Origin: Mycolicibacterium gilvum
GTDB taxonomy: Bacteria; Actinomycetota; Actinomycetes; Mycobacteriales; Mycobacteriaceae
Direction: 5' to 3'
Length of the DNA: 64,000 bases
Assembly: GCF_900454025.1 (NCBI RefSeq)
Contig: NZ_UGQM01000001.1
Coordinates: 2,852,001 to 2,916,000 of the forward strand
Shown here: positions 15,597-28,325 of the stretch, one piece after another
How the letters are laid out: every line of letters starts with the position of its first letter
Position numbering within the stretch: the first letter of the stretch is position 1
Position numbers and translations under genes: made by a program
The notes under the pieces: generated by a model
The model's database searches: none
Seen by the model: only the letters and a program-made list of their open reading frames with translations
Told to the model about the DNA's origin: nothing

Positions 15597-16274
15597 TCAC
15601 CAGCCGCGTTCGCGCCACTCCGCGAGATGGGGACGCTCGACGCCGAGCGTGGTGTCGTCGCCATGACCGGGGTAAACGACTGTGCTATCCCCGAACTCGG
15701 CGAACACCCTGGCTTCTAGATCCCCCATGAGTGAATTGAACTCGTCTGGGCGTGTTGTCCGTCCAGGACCGCCCGGGAACAGGCAGTCGCCGGTGAACAG
15801 ATGCACCCGGTCATCGGTGGCCGGCCCGCCGAGCGCGAGTGCCACCGAACCGGGGGTGTGCCCGCGCAGGTGGATGACGTCGAAGTTCAGCGCGCCGACG
15901 GTGACGGTGTCACCACCGGACAGCAGCCGGTCCGGTGTGACGGGCAGCGGGCCCGCGTCGAGGCTGTGCGCGGCCGTCGGGGCGCCGGTCGCAGCGACGA
16001 CCTCTTCGAGCGCCAGCCAGTGGTCCTGGTGCTGGTGGCTGGTGACGATCAACGACAGAGTCGGGGCATACCGCTCGATCAGCTCGAGCAGGAGAGCGGC
16101 ATCGTTGGCGGCGTCGATGAGTAACGTCTCACCGGTCTGGGAACAGGTGACGAGGTAAGCGTTGTTGTCCATGGGACCCACCGAGGCCTTGACGATCGAG
16201 GCGCCGGGCAGGACACGACGGGCCGCAGTCCGCGGTTCGACGTGACCTGTGTAGTTGTCGTCGGCGGCTGTCAT
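15597..16274 (-). CDS. MBL-fold hydrolase (glyoxalase II-like), with element-encoded C-terminus
   Basis: The product is a 225-residue metallo-beta-lactamase-fold hydrolase, Rv1637c-like, annotated in relatives as a glyoxalase II-type hydrolase. Metal ligands are visible: His80, His82, Asp84 and His85 in SHQHQDHW, the histidine of RGHTPGS, Asp163 of TGDCLF and His204 of YPGHGDD. Codons from about residue 166 onward, including His204, lie inside the inserted element. The tail differs from the host tail stranded at 5986-6168 (41 of 60 identical, same length), yet the frame is intact, so the hybrid is probably active. The ATG at 16274 follows GTGAGGGCC. The gene diverges from uvrA. Confidence 0.9.
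   Translation of the reverse strand: MTAADDNYTGHVEPRTAARRVLPGASIVKASVGPMDNNAYLVTCSQTGETLLIDAANDAALLLELIERYAPTLSLIVTSHQHQDHWLALEEVVAATGAPTAAHSLDAGPLPVTPDRLLSGGDTVTVGALNFDVIHLRGHTPGSVALALGGPATDDRVHLFTGDCLFPGGPGRTTRPDEFNSLMGDLEARVFAEFGDSTVVYPGHGDDTTLGVERPHLAEWRERGW
15768..15779. other. Right attachment junction of the integrated element
   Basis: This window aligns in codon register with 6157-6168. To its left lies the element-borne MBL tail; to its right the host MBL codons for LFTGDC and upstream. A longer shared word, CCGGGAA at 6161-6167 and 15773-15779, is one base out of register and would give a frameshift in the uninterrupted gene, so it is not taken as the core. Confidence 0.75.
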
Positions 16275-16449
16275 GGCCCTCACGTTACTTCCCTGCTGAA
16301 CGGCGTCGGCGGGGCCTGGGAGAAACCTGTGGCCAATCTCGCCCGGGGACTTGTCGGTGGGCACACCTAGCATGGGTCTGTACTGCGCCCACCGGCCGGC
16401 GATCGGACGGAATGCGGGCGTACGACCGGAGAAATCAGAAGGGGCATCG

Positions 16450-19342
<2,893 letters not shown>

Positions 19343-19353
<11 letters not shown>

Positions 19354-20569
19354 CGTTTCCGGCCTTGCTCAGCGGTGACGGGAACCGCGGATTGACGCGG
19401 GTGCCGCCGAGCCACGCGGTGAGTTCGTCGGCGCGTGCGGCGAGCAGGCCGGCAGTCCGGCGGCCCACGTCTTCGAGCAGCATCAGTTCGACGCGCCCGC
19501 CGCTGTCCTGCCGCCACGCACCGACGACCCTGCCGTCGACCCAGACGGTCGGGCCGGCGTTGCCGTTGCGGTCGAAGATCTCGGAGCGGTGCGCCCCGAG
19601 ATACCAGTCCCGCTCGTACCACCCCATCGCGGTCACGTCGAGACCCGGCAGCAGTGCGCACCACGGATCCACGGCGGGCTCGGGCTCGTCGTCGCCGGGC
19701 AGCACGTAGCCGACCGAGGTTTCTGTGCCCCCTGAGCCCCCTGAGCCCCCTGTGCCTCCTGAGCCCTCCATGGCAACCTCGACCGCGTCGATGTCGGCCA
19801 GCGCTTGCCGTGCCCACCCGAGCGTGTTTCCGAACCACCATTTGACGTCGGTCACGGTTGCGGGACCGAACGCATACAACCACCGCCCGACCATGTCCGC
19901 GCGGGCCTGCTCCGCATCGACCGGAGGGGCCGGCGGCAACCACCGGTCAACGGCCGCCCACCGCGGACGGGACGTCGTCCAACCACCGTCGTTGGGGCCG
20001 CGGACGATTCGCCCTTGCGCGGACAGCACCGTCAGCACCCGAGGGGCCAGGTGGCCCTCGCCACCGTACGGTTTCCCCGGCGCCGGATCGTAGGTTCCCG
20101 TCAGCTCGGGGAGTGCTTCGCGCAGCTCGCGAGCGGTGGTCGGCCCCCGCTCCTGCAGATGCCGTAGCACCGCCGCGGACGCAGTCTCCAGCCACGCCCG
20201 CCCGTCCGGCGCGACCTGCGCGCCGATGACATCAGCCGCCAGCCTGCGGGCCTCGTTGACCGCCACCCGGTCACTGGCCGCCGCCTGGATCGCCGCGAGG
20301 TCCTCGTGCCGCACCACCCACAGGGTGCGCCGCATCGCCAGATGCTTGACCAGTGAACGCTTTTCGTACAGTGCCGCATCGAGATCGGCGACGGTGAAGC
20401 CGGGCAGGCGGGCCCACAGCGACAGGGGAGGGGTGGCCGGATCGGTGGCGTGCAGGGCGACCAGGCGTGCCGTCACCGCGTCGACGGAATCGGCCCGATG
20501 ATCCCCGGAGATCAGATGATGCCGCCTCGCCAGCCGGGCGCGCCGCTCGTCGATCGTGAAAAACCTCAT
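19343..20569 (-). CDS. Winged-helix DNA-binding protein of the HTH_42 / AlkZ-like superfamily
   Basis: The product has 408 residues. The fold is that of HTH_42 proteins, which include the DNA glycosylases AlkZ and YcaQ that repair interstrand crosslinks. Family landmarks are the N-terminal [15 protein letters not shown], the [19 protein letters not shown] and [13 protein letters not shown] segments, [19 protein letters not shown] and the late [24 protein letters not shown]. The catalytic Gln-x-Gln of AlkZ is replaced by His-Ala-Thr (LHATD), so glycosylase activity is uncertain. A Gly/Ser linker ([13 protein letters not shown]) around residue 270 is encoded by CCCCCTGAG repeats. It converges with uvrA. 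Confidence 0.85.
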
Positions 20570-20616
20570 CGATGCCGAACCGTACCTCCACCGACCGACA
20601 CCACGGCCGGGTCCGA

Positions 20617-20913
20617 CTACGGTCCCTCGTCGGCCTTCTCGGACATCGAAGCCCTGATCTGCGCGAGACGTTCGGCGGCGGCCCGCTGCCGTGCGTCGTA
20701 CTGCGCCTCGATCGTGCGCCCCTCGGTGGTCTCCGACGCGAGTTCGGCCGAACCGATCGACGTCGTGTAGCGGTTCTCGATCTTCTCCCGCACAGATTCG
20801 AAGGTCGGCACACCATCGGCGGTGTAGCCCGTCTCGACCGGGGCGGGTGGCGCGGATTCGGCGGGCAGGATCTCGCCGACGATCTCGGGCTCGTCGCTGG
20901 GTTGGTCCGGCAT
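20617..20913 (-). CDS. Conserved small cytoplasmic protein, function unknown
   Basis: The product has 98 residues and is acidic, with a disordered Pro/Glu-rich N-terminus, a conserved-looking GVPTFESVREKIENRYTTSIG segment, and a C-terminal helix (RQRAAAERLAQIRASMSEKAD). The position next to uvrA is that of small conserved genes such as Rv1638A, but I did not establish that identity. It may be in one unit with the esterase gene, 9 bases upstream. Confidence 0.7.
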   Translation of the reverse strand: MPDQPSDEPEIVGEILPAESAPPAPVETGYTADGVPTFESVREKIENRYTTSIGSAELASETTEGRTIEAQYDARQRAAAERLAQIRASMSEKADEGP

Positions 20914-20922
20914 GCCTCCAAA

Positions 20923-22263
20923 CTACCCGTGGACGGTTCCCGGGAAGCCGGTCTGCGGGACACCCGGGGTACCGACCCGTGCCGCCAGCCACGGCAGCGC
21001 GGTCGCGAACGCGGTCGATGCGAAAGGCCAGTCGTGGTTGCCCGGCCGGCTCACCACCGCACACGCGGTACCGGACCGACTGCCCACCCCGCACAGGGAC
21101 GCGGCGGAGACGGCCTGTTCATTGGGTGTCGCGGCGCCGGGGACAGCGTTCACGGCGAACCAGCCCTCGACTCCTCGGTACGGACCGTGCCGCTCCATCA
21201 CCGCCGTCGGGTCGAACGCCGCGTACGCGGCGCTGTCACCCCCGAAAAGCCGCTGCACGGTCTCGTTCCGCGTTCCGGCGTTGGGTGCCGCATCACCCGC
21301 GATGTCGACGAAAGTACTGAAAATGTCGGGATGCATGACGGTCAGGTCGACGGCGCAGGTCCCTCCCATCGACCAGCCGACGACACCCCACCCGGCGGCC
21401 GCCGGGCTCACGCCGTACTGCGATTTCAGATACGGCACAACATCTTTGACGAGGTGGTCGGCGGCGTTGCCGCGGGGGCCGTTCACGCACTCGGTGTCGT
21501 TGTCGAATGTCCCTCCGGGGTCGACGAACACGGCCACCGGCGCGTAGCCGCGGTGAGCGCGGGCGAACTCGTCGAGGATCTTGACGGCCTCGCCGGCACG
21601 CAACCAGTCGGCCGGGGTGTTGAACTCGCCGCCGATCATCATCACGACCGGCAACGCCGGCGGCGGATCGCTCGCGAACCAGGCGGGCGGCACGTATACG
21701 AACTCCTGCCGGTGAGTGAATCCCGAAGCCGTGGACGGGATCTGCACCGGGACGACGCTCCCTTTGATCGGTACCGCGTGCTGCTTCTGCAGCGCCGCGA
21801 CGACCACCTGGTCGGTCTGGTCGGGGACCGGACCGGCTGTGAGTTGATTCCACGCGGTGTCGACGGTGGGGAAGTAGCCGACCCACAGGTTCAGCACCAG
21901 GGCCGCGGCCAGTGCGCACAGCGGCACCGCCAGCGCGGACGCCGTCCTGCGCCACCGTCGCGCTCCCCGCCAGCCCGCGACCAGCACACCGAACGCCGTG
22001 CCGCTCAACGCGATCCACACCCACAGCGTGGGCGGTGCCGGATTGGATTCGTCGGCGACACCCGCGGACCGGATGTAACAGTAGGTCGTGAAGGCCAGCC
22101 CACCGCCGATCGATGCCGCCCACGGCACCCACACCCGCCGCCACCGCCGGGTACGCCATCCGACGGCGGCGATCATCGAGGCCGCGGCGAGGATCTGCAC
22201 CGAGACCGGCACCCACCCGTGCATCAGCGACAGATCGTGGCGTGCGAGGTACGGCAGTGTCAC
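20923..22263 (-). CDS. Membrane-anchored esterase of the antigen 85 / esterase D-like family (Rv1639c-like)
   Basis: The product has 446 residues. Four hydrophobic segments fill the first 150 residues, followed by an extracytoplasmic alpha/beta hydrolase domain. The nucleophile elbow is GVVGWSMGGTCA, with the acid in the region of VDIAGDAAPN and the histidine in RPGNHDWPF. Such proteins resemble the mycolyltransferase fold, but the substrate is unknown. The GTG at 22263 is the first start; an ATG 13 codons further on (LMHGWVPVSVQ) is possible. It lies between the small conserved gene and lysX, as Rv1639c does. Confidence 0.85.
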   Translation of the reverse strand: MTLPYLARHDLSLMHGWVPVSVQILAAASMIAAVGWRTRRWRRVWVPWAASIGGGLAFTTYCYIRSAGVADESNPAPPTLWVWIALSGTAFGVLVAGWRGARRWRRTASALAVPLCALAAALVLNLWVGYFPTVDTAWNQLTAGPVPDQTDQVVVAALQKQHAVPIKGSVVPVQIPSTASGFTHRQEFVYVPPAWFASDPPPALPVVMMIGGEFNTPADWLRAGEAVKILDEFARAHRGYAPVAVFVDPGGTFDNDTECVNGPRGNAADHLVKDVVPYLKSQYGVSPAAAGWGVVGWSMGGTCAVDLTVMHPDIFSTFVDIAGDAAPNAGTRNETVQRLFGGDSAAYAAFDPTAVMERHGPYRGVEGWFAVNAVPGAATPNEQAVSAASLCGVGSRSGTACAVVSRPGNHDWPFASTAFATALPWLAARVGTPGVPQTGFPGTVHG

Positions 22264-22327
22264 GGCTCCCAGGTTGGCCTCCGAAGCTGCCCGCCGGCTG
22301 TGAAACGCCTTCCGGTCGGATCCGTGA

Positions 22328-25300
22328 CTACCTCGGTTTCGCGAGCGGGAACGGCAGCGTCTCGCGGATGCTGCGCCCGGTGATCAGCATGACCACCCGA
22401 TCGACACCCATTCCGAGGCCTCCGGTCGGCGGCATCGCGTACTCCATCGCCTGCAGGAAGTCCTCGTCGAGCTCCATCGCCTCCGGGTCGCCGCCTGCGG
22501 CCAGCAGCGACTGCTCCTGCAACCTGCGGCGCTGCTCCACAGGGTCGGTCAGTTCGCTGTAGGCGGTGCCGAGCTCGACCCCCCACGCGACGAGGTCCCA
22601 GCGTTCGGCGACCCCCGGGATGCTGCGGTGCGGCCGGGTCAGCGGCGACACGGACGTCGGGAAGTCCTTGTAGAAGGTGGGTTCGGTGGTCTGGTCCTCG
22701 ACGAGGTGCTCGTACATCTCGAGGACCACCGCGCCGGCGTCCCAGTGCGTCAGGTAGGGGATGCCGGCCTTGTCGCAGAGGCGGCGCAGCGTCGCCAGGT
22801 CGGTGTCGACGTCGATGTGCTCGCCGAGTGCCTCCGACACCGCGCCGTGAACCGTCTTGACCGCCCATCGGCCGGAGATGTCGACCGGTTCGAGGACCCC
22901 GTCCTCGCGCGGACGGAAGAACACGTGGGAGCCGTTGGCGGCCATGGCCGCGTTCTGGATCAGCTCGCGGCACCCGTCGATCCACACGGTGTAGTCCGCG
23001 TGCGCCTGGTAGGCCTCCAGCAGGGTGAATTCGGGATTGTGGCTGAAGTCGACCCCCTCGTTCCGGAACGCCCGGCCCAGCTCGAAGACCCGCTCGACGC
23101 CCCCGACACAGAGCCTCTTCAGATACAACTCGGGTGCGATCCGCAGATACAGGTCCAGGTCGTAGGCGTTGATGTGGGTCAGGAACGGACGCGCGTTGGC
23201 GCCGCCGTGGATCTGCTGCAGGATCGGCGTCTCGACCTCGAGAAAGCCTTTGCCGACCAGGGTTTCGCGGATGGCGTGCAGAATGGCGCTGCGGGCCTTG
23301 ATGAGTTCGCGGGCGTCGGTGTTGACCGCGAGGTCGACGTAGCGGGCGCGCACCCGCGCCTCCTGGTCGGTCAACCCCTTCCACTTGTCGGGCAGCGGCC
23401 GCAGGCACTTGCCGATCAACCGCCACCGGGTCACCAGCACCGACCACGAACCCGACCGGGTGTGGCCCATCGTGCCGGTCACCTCGATCAGGTCGCCGAG
23501 GTCGACGGTGCGGGTGAAGTCGGTGGTGGTTCCGTCGAGCAGCGCCGAATTGTCCAGCGCCACCTGGGTTTCGGCGGACCAGTCGCGTAGCTGACCGAAG
23601 AGCACACCACCGTAGTCGCGGGCCCGCAGAACCCGGCCGGACACCGTGACCTCGGTGCCTTCCTCGGCGGCGATCGCCTCGGCGATGGTGTGGCTGGGCG
23701 GGCTGCCCACGGGGTAGGCGTCGACGCCCCGGTCCTGCAGGGCGCTGAGCTTCGCCATCCGCACCCGGACCTGCTCGGGCAGGCGCGGGGCGGCGTCGTC
23801 GTCGGCCCCGTCGCCCACGGGCCCGATGCGGTCGGGTGCCGTTCCGTCGCTGTGCAGGCGTCCGGTGGCGATCAGGTCGCCCGGTGCGGCGATGTGGTGC
23901 CCCGTGTGGGGTTGATCGTGGCGCCGCGAGAAGGGAAGCACCAGAAAGCCTTCGGCGATGACCGAGGCGACCCCGACCCTGGGCACCAGCCGGGCGTCCT
24001 CGTAACACGCGTAGCGGGGCACCCACTCGGGCCGGTACTTCATGTTGGAGCGGTACAGCGTCTCCAGCTGCCACCAGCGGGAGAAGAAGACGAGCAGCCA
24101 CCGCCACAGCCGGGCCACCGGGCCGGCCCCGAGTTGTGCGCCCTGCTCGAACGCCGAGCGGAACATCGCGAAGTTCAGCGAGATCCGGCTGATGCCGATG
24201 CTCTCGGATTGCAGGCACAGCTCGCTGACCATCAATTCGATGGTGCCGTTGGGGGATTGGGGGGCACGTCGCATCAGGTCCAGTGACACACCGTTGCTGC
24301 CCCACGGCACCAGCGACAGCATCGCGACGACCTGGGTCCCGTTCTGTACGGCCTCCACCAGGAGGCAGTCGGCGTCGGCGGGGTCACCGAGCCGGCCCAG
24401 CGCCATCGAGAATCCGCGCTCGTCCTCGGTGTCACGCCAGGCGTCGGCGTGCGCGATCACCTCGGCCATCTCGTCGGGTGACAACTCGCGGTGTCTGCGG
24501 AAGCGCACGGCGACGCCGGCGCGTCGAGCGCGGGTGACGGCTTGGCGCACCGCGCGCATCTCGGGTCCGGAGAGACGGAAATCGTCCGGATGCAGGATCG
24601 CTTCGTCGCCGAGTTGCAGCGCGTGCAGGCCCGCCTGGCGGAACGCCTGTGCGCCGGTCGCGCTGGCGCCCATGACACCCGGCGCCCACCCGTAGGTCTC
24701 ACACAACGTCAGCCACGCCTCGATGGCCTGCGGCCACGCCTTCGGGTCGCCGACCGGGTCGCCGCTGGCCAGGCACACGCCGACCTCGACCCGGTAGGTG
24801 ATCGCGGCCCGTCCGTTCGGGGCGAAGACCACCGCCTTGTCGCGACGCGTCGCGAAATAGCCCAGCGAATCGTTCTTCCCGTACAGCTCCAGCAGACCGC
24901 GGATGGCGGATTCGTCCTCACCGGTCAGCGCGTTGTCCGCACGCTGTGACTGGAACAGCACGACCGCCGCGATCATCAGGGCCATCGCGCCGAACAGGCC
25001 GAGGAGGGCGTTGACCAGCACGTGCGGGTGGCCGGAGAACGCGCCGGCATCCGCCCCCGCGAAGGCGCCGACCCGGTTGAGCGCGTACCAGAAGCGATCA
25101 GGCCGGGCCAGGGTGCCGGGGAACAATTCGAGCAGACCCCAGCCGATCAGCGTGCCGACGGCCAGGCCCGCGACCAGGGTGACTGCCGCCTTGACGAGCG
25201 CGCCCGGGCGCACCCGGGCCCAGAATTCCCTGCGGGCCAACAGCAGAGACGCGATGGCGGCGAGGTGGAAGCCCAGGCCGATGATCTCGCCGACGTCCTC

Positions 25301-25633
25301 GAACCACCGGTCACCGTCGAGCAGTCCGGTGACGTTCCAGACGGCCGCGGCCACCATGTAGCCGGTCAGGATCCACCAGGCGATGCGTTTGCGGGCAGCG
25401 AGCGCGGCCGCGAGCAGCGCCAGCACGAACGCCCACGCGAAGCTCGTGTCCGGGAAGTTGAAGATGTAGTCGTCGACGAACTCGCGGGGAACGCGGATGA
25501 TCGAGCGGACCAGCGGTGACACGCTCGCCAGCAGGGACAACGTGGCGATCACACCCACGATCCAGCCGGCCGCCGCGGGCACCCACCGGTGACTGGACTC
25601 GGGATGCGCCCTGACGAGGCGGGTTGCGGTCAT
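22328..25633 (-). CDS. lysX: Two-domain lysyl-tRNA synthetase / lysyl-phosphatidylglycerol synthase
   Basis: The product has 1101 residues, as in mycobacterial LysX. The N-terminal part has about six transmembrane segments and an MprF-type acyltransferase domain (RKAV-like [64 protein letters not shown]). The C-terminal 500 residues are a class II lysyl-tRNA synthetase with an OB fold, motif 2 ([20 protein letters not shown]) and motif 3 ([14 protein letters not shown]). The fusion charges tRNA with lysine and transfers it to phosphatidylglycerol, giving resistance to cationic peptides. The ATG start lacks a clear ribosome site. Confidence 0.96.
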   Translation of the reverse strand: MTATRLVRAHPESSHRWVPAAAGWIVGVIATLSLLASVSPLVRSIIRVPREFVDDYIFNFPDTSFAWAFVLALLAAALAARKRIAWWILTGYMVAAAVWNVTGLLDGDRWFEDVGEIIGLGFHLAAIASLLLARREFWARVRPGALVKAAVTLVAGLAVGTLIGWGLLELFPGTLARPDRFWYALNRVGAFAGADAGAFSGHPHVLVNALLGLFGAMALMIAAVVLFQSQRADNALTGEDESAIRGLLELYGKNDSLGYFATRRDKAVVFAPNGRAAITYRVEVGVCLASGDPVGDPKAWPQAIEAWLTLCETYGWAPGVMGASATGAQAFRQAGLHALQLGDEAILHPDDFRLSGPEMRAVRQAVTRARRAGVAVRFRRHRELSPDEMAEVIAHADAWRDTEDERGFSMALGRLGDPADADCLLVEAVQNGTQVVAMLSLVPWGSNGVSLDLMRRAPQSPNGTIELMVSELCLQSESIGISRISLNFAMFRSAFEQGAQLGAGPVARLWRWLLVFFSRWWQLETLYRSNMKYRPEWVPRYACYEDARLVPRVGVASVIAEGFLVLPFSRRHDQPHTGHHIAAPGDLIATGRLHSDGTAPDRIGPVGDGADDDAAPRLPEQVRVRMAKLSALQDRGVDAYPVGSPPSHTIAEAIAAEEGTEVTVSGRVLRARDYGGVLFGQLRDWSAETQVALDNSALLDGTTTDFTRTVDLGDLIEVTGTMGHTRSGSWSVLVTRWRLIGKCLRPLPDKWKGLTDQEARVRARYVDLAVNTDARELIKARSAILHAIRETLVGKGFLEVETPILQQIHGGANARPFLTHINAYDLDLYLRIAPELYLKRLCVGGVERVFELGRAFRNEGVDFSHNPEFTLLEAYQAHADYTVWIDGCRELIQNAAMAANGSHVFFRPREDGVLEPVDISGRWAVKTVHGAVSEALGEHIDVDTDLATLRRLCDKAGIPYLTHWDAGAVVLEMYEHLVEDQTTEPTFYKDFPTSVSPLTRPHRSIPGVAERWDLVAWGVELGTAYSELTDPVEQRRRLQEQSLLAAGGDPEAMELDEDFLQAMEYAMPPTGGLGMGVDRVVMLITGRSIRETLPFPLAKPR

Positions 25634-25694
25634 AGGCCGGGAGGATATTCGCTCACCAGCCCCTCCGCGGGGATGTCGGGGGCGCGCCGACCGG

Positions 25695-26057
25695 CTACCA
25701 GACAGGCCCGGTGTATTTCTCGCCGGGACCGTGCCCGGGCTCGTCCGGGGCCGCACTGGCTTCCCGGAACGCCAGCTGCAGGCTCTTGAGCCCGTCGCGC
25801 ACCGGTCCGGCATGCAGACCGAGGTATTCCGCGGATGCGGTGACGAGCCCGGCCAGGGCGGTGATCAGGCGGCGGGCCTCGTCGAGATCGCGGTAAGGGC
25901 TCTCATCGGGATCGGTGTCCGACAACCCCAGCTTCTCCGCGGCCGCGCTCATCAGCATCACCGCCGCCCGGGTGATGACCTCGACGGCCGGTATCTCGGC
26001 CAGTTCGCGCACGGGTGCCGAGTCGTCAGTTCCGGGGATGTCAGGACTATCCGTCAT
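25695..26057 (-). CDS. DUF1844 protein
   Basis: The product has 120 residues. The helical core ([20 protein letters not shown], then [43 protein letters not shown]) is the DUF1844 signature. Function is unknown, but in actinobacteria this gene characteristically lies divergent from infC. The start is the ATG at 26057. Its promoter must share the 230 bases with the infC leader. Confidence 0.9.
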   Translation of the reverse strand: MTDSPDIPGTDDSAPVRELAEIPAVEVITRAAVMLMSAAAEKLGLSDTDPDESPYRDLDEARRLITALAGLVTASAEYLGLHAGPVRDGLKSLQLAFREASAAPDEPGHGPGEKYTGPVW

Positions 26058-26165
26058 GGCTGCTAGACTTGCACGCGCGACCGTCCCGGCTTACGCCAGG
26101 ACAGCAAAGTGGAGTCCCACTCCCACCGCCGGCCGACGATCACTCGAAGGCACTGCGGTCCGGTC

Positions 26166-26239
26166 ACAGGCATCATAGATGCCTGTCCTGGTCGGCTTTG
26201 GGCCCTGCGACGAGCAGGGCTCATCTGTTCTACGAACAG
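26166..26239 (+). promoter_or_regulatory. Three-hairpin leader of the infC-rpmI-rplT operon
   Basis: Three perfect stems follow each other. ACAGGCATC / GATGCCTGT occupies 26166-26186, GCCCTGC / GCAGGGC occupies 26202-26220, and CTGTTC / GAACAG occupies 26225-26239. The middle one is followed by TCATCTGTTCT and could work as an attenuator. Leaders upstream of infC are known to mediate feedback by L20 or IF3 in other bacteria; here this is inference from position and structure. Confidence 0.6.
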
Positions 26240-26285
26240 TGCGCCGACGGCGTGAGGGACTCCTGAGGACAACCTAGGAGGCCCC

Positions 26286-26897
<612 letters not shown>

Positions 26898-26904
26898 GGA
26901 CACC

Positions 26905-27099
26905 ATGCCCAAGGCGAAGACCCACAGCGGCGCTTCGAAGCGGTTCCGTAAGACCGGAACCGGCAAGATCGTGCGCCAGAAGGCCAACCGCAGGCACCTG
27001 CTCGAGCACAAGGCCACCAAGCGCACCCGTCGTCTCGACGGCCGCACCGTGGTTGCTCCCAATGACGTCAAGCGCGTCACGAAGATGCTCAACGGCTAG
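26905..27099 (+). CDS. rpmI: 50S ribosomal protein L35
   Basis: The product has 64 residues and is the typical basic L35 ([20 protein letters not shown], then [21 protein letters not shown]). It begins 7 bases after infC, with GAGGA before the ATG, in the conserved order infC-rpmI-rplT. Its stoichiometry with IF3 and L20 is usually set post-transcriptionally. Confidence 0.97.
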
Positions 27100-27153
27100 A
27101 GGCCGTCACCGCATCCAGAACTTGACCTGACCCGACCGAGATAGGACTACCCC

Positions 27154-27543
27154 ATGGCACGCGTGAAGCGCGCACTCAACGCGCAGAAGAAGCGGCGCAC
27201 AGTACTGAAGGCCTCGAAGGGCTACCGCGGCCAGCGGTCGCGCCTGTACCGCAAGGCCAAGGAGCAGCAGCTCCATTCGCTGACCTACGCCTACCGTGAC
27301 CGCAAGGCGCGCAAGGGCGACTTCCGCAAGTTGTGGATCACCCGCATCAACGCCGCGGCCCGCCTCAACGGCATCACCTACAACCGGCTGATCCAGGGTC
27401 TGAAGGCTGCCGGTGTCGAGGTCGACCGCAAGAACCTCGCCGAGATCGCGGTCAGCGACGCCGCCGCGTTCGCCGCGCTGGCCGAGGTCGCCAAGGCCGC
27501 GCTGCCCGCAGACGTGAACGCCCCGTCGGGCGAGGCTGCCTGA
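27154..27543 (+). CDS. rplT: 50S ribosomal protein L20
   Basis: The product has 129 residues. The basic N-terminal extension ([20 protein letters not shown]) and the globular RNA-binding C-terminus ([20 protein letters not shown]) are typical of L20, an early assembly protein that in many bacteria represses its own operon. An AGATAGGA site precedes the ATG. It ends at the start of tsnR. Confidence 0.97.
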   Translation: MARVKRALNAQKKRRTVLKASKGYRGQRSRLYRKAKEQQLHSLTYAYRDRKARKGDFRKLWITRINAAARLNGITYNRLIQGLKAAGVEVDRKNLAEIAVSDAAAFAALAEVAKAALPADVNAPSGEAA

Positions 27544-28325
27544 CCCTCACCGAGCGTTCTGCCCGGGTGGCGGCAGCGGTCAAACTGCACCGCCACACCG
27601 GGCGCCGCCGCGCCGCACGCTTCCTCGCCGAAGGTCCCAACCTCGTCGAGGCCGCGTTGCGGCGCGGACTCGTTTCCGAGGTGTTCGCCACCGAGAGCGC
27701 GGCGGACAGATTCGGCCCGCTCCTGGCGGGCGCGCCCGTTCATCTGGTCACGGAGAAAGCCGCAAAAGCGTTGTCCGACACCGTGACCCCCGTCGGTCTG
27801 GTCGCGGTGTGCACCCTTCCCGAGGTCGATCTCGCCGAGGTCCTGACCGGCGAGCCGACCCTGGTGGCGGTCCCGGTCGGCATCTCGGAGCCCGGCAATG
27901 CCGGCACGGTGATCCGCGTCGCCGACGCGATGGGCGCCGACGCGGTGGTGCTCGCCGGTGACAGCGTCGACCCGTACAACGGCAAATGCCTGCGGGCGTC
28001 GGCGGGCAGCATCTTCTCGATCCCGGTGATCAGTCACCACGATGCCGCCGATGTCGTCACGCAGCTCAAAGACGCCGGGCTGCAGGTGCTTGCGACCGTG
28101 CTCGGTGGTTCGGTTTCCCTCGACGAGGTGGATCTGTCCGGTCCGACCGCATGGTTGTTCGGCCCGGAGGCCCACGGTCTCCCCGCCGAGGTCGCGGCGC
28201 TCGCGACGGCCGGTGTCGAGATCCCGATGACCGGGGGCGCCGAAAGCCTCAATGTCGCGTCGGCGGCGGCGATCTGTCTGTACCAGAGCGCCGCGGCGCA
28301 CCGTCGCGCTGCTAGCTCGACCTGA
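27540..28325 (+). CDS. tsnR: SpoU/TrmH-family rRNA 2'-O-methyltransferase (TsnR-like)
   Basis: The product has up to 261 residues. It uses S-adenosylmethionine to methylate a ribose in RNA. The SPOUT motifs are present: [20 protein letters not shown] (motif 1), [10 protein letters not shown] (motif 2) and [21 protein letters not shown] (motif 3), with an N-terminal L30e-like domain ([17 protein letters not shown]). The conserved N-terminus [17 protein letters not shown] begins right at the rplT stop, but the only candidates there are CTG 27540 (overlapping the stop as CTGA) or GTG 27567, which cuts the first nine residues. The 3' end overlaps the convergent SDR gene by 14 bases. Confidence 0.9.
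   Translation: MTLTERSARVAAAVKLHRHTGRRRAARFLAEGPNLVEAALRRGLVSEVFATESAADRFGPLLAGAPVHLVTEKAAKALSDTVTPVGLVAVCTLPEVDLAEVLTGEPTLVAVPVGISEPGNAGTVIRVADAMGADAVVLAGDSVDPYNGKCLRASAGSIFSIPVISHHDAADVVTQLKDAGLQVLATVLGGSVSLDEVDLSGPTAWLFGPEAHGLPAEVAALATAGVEIPMTGGAESLNVASAAAICLYQSAAAHRRAASST

Larger units (their letters stand above)
6157..15779. mobile_element. phiRv1-like integrated prophage / capsid-encoding satellite, about 9.6 kb
   Basis: The element is bounded by attachment junctions inside the MBL hydrolase gene. Its left part is a rightward operon: serine integrase, a small protein, a recombination directionality factor, DUF6011, an HTH protein, DUF2742, a DUF3631 replication protein, a WhiB-like protein and small zinc proteins. 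Then follow a scaffold-like protein, a capsid protein, a small HNH protein and a small-terminase-like protein. Four small leftward genes and a replacement 3' end for the host gene complete it. Size, content and order resemble phiRv1 of M. tuberculosis (about 9.2 kb, serine integrase). No portal, large terminase, maturation protease, tail or lysis gene is seen, so independent virion formation is unlikely. Confidence 0.92.

Noticed and set aside
16275..16449. Mycobacterial SOS box upstream of uvrA
   Set aside because: No TCGAAC-N4-GTTCGA-like palindrome was found in the 175 bases before uvrA.
22260..24305. A 681-codon frame in the same strand as lysX but another phase
   Set aside because: Arg/Gly/Pro-rich out-of-frame shadow of the lysX synthetase domain.
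25634..25813. Upstream extension of lysX by 60 codons
   Set aside because: The extension is Arg/Pro/Ser-rich and overlaps the DUF1844 gene; the conserved N-terminus starts at ATG 25633.
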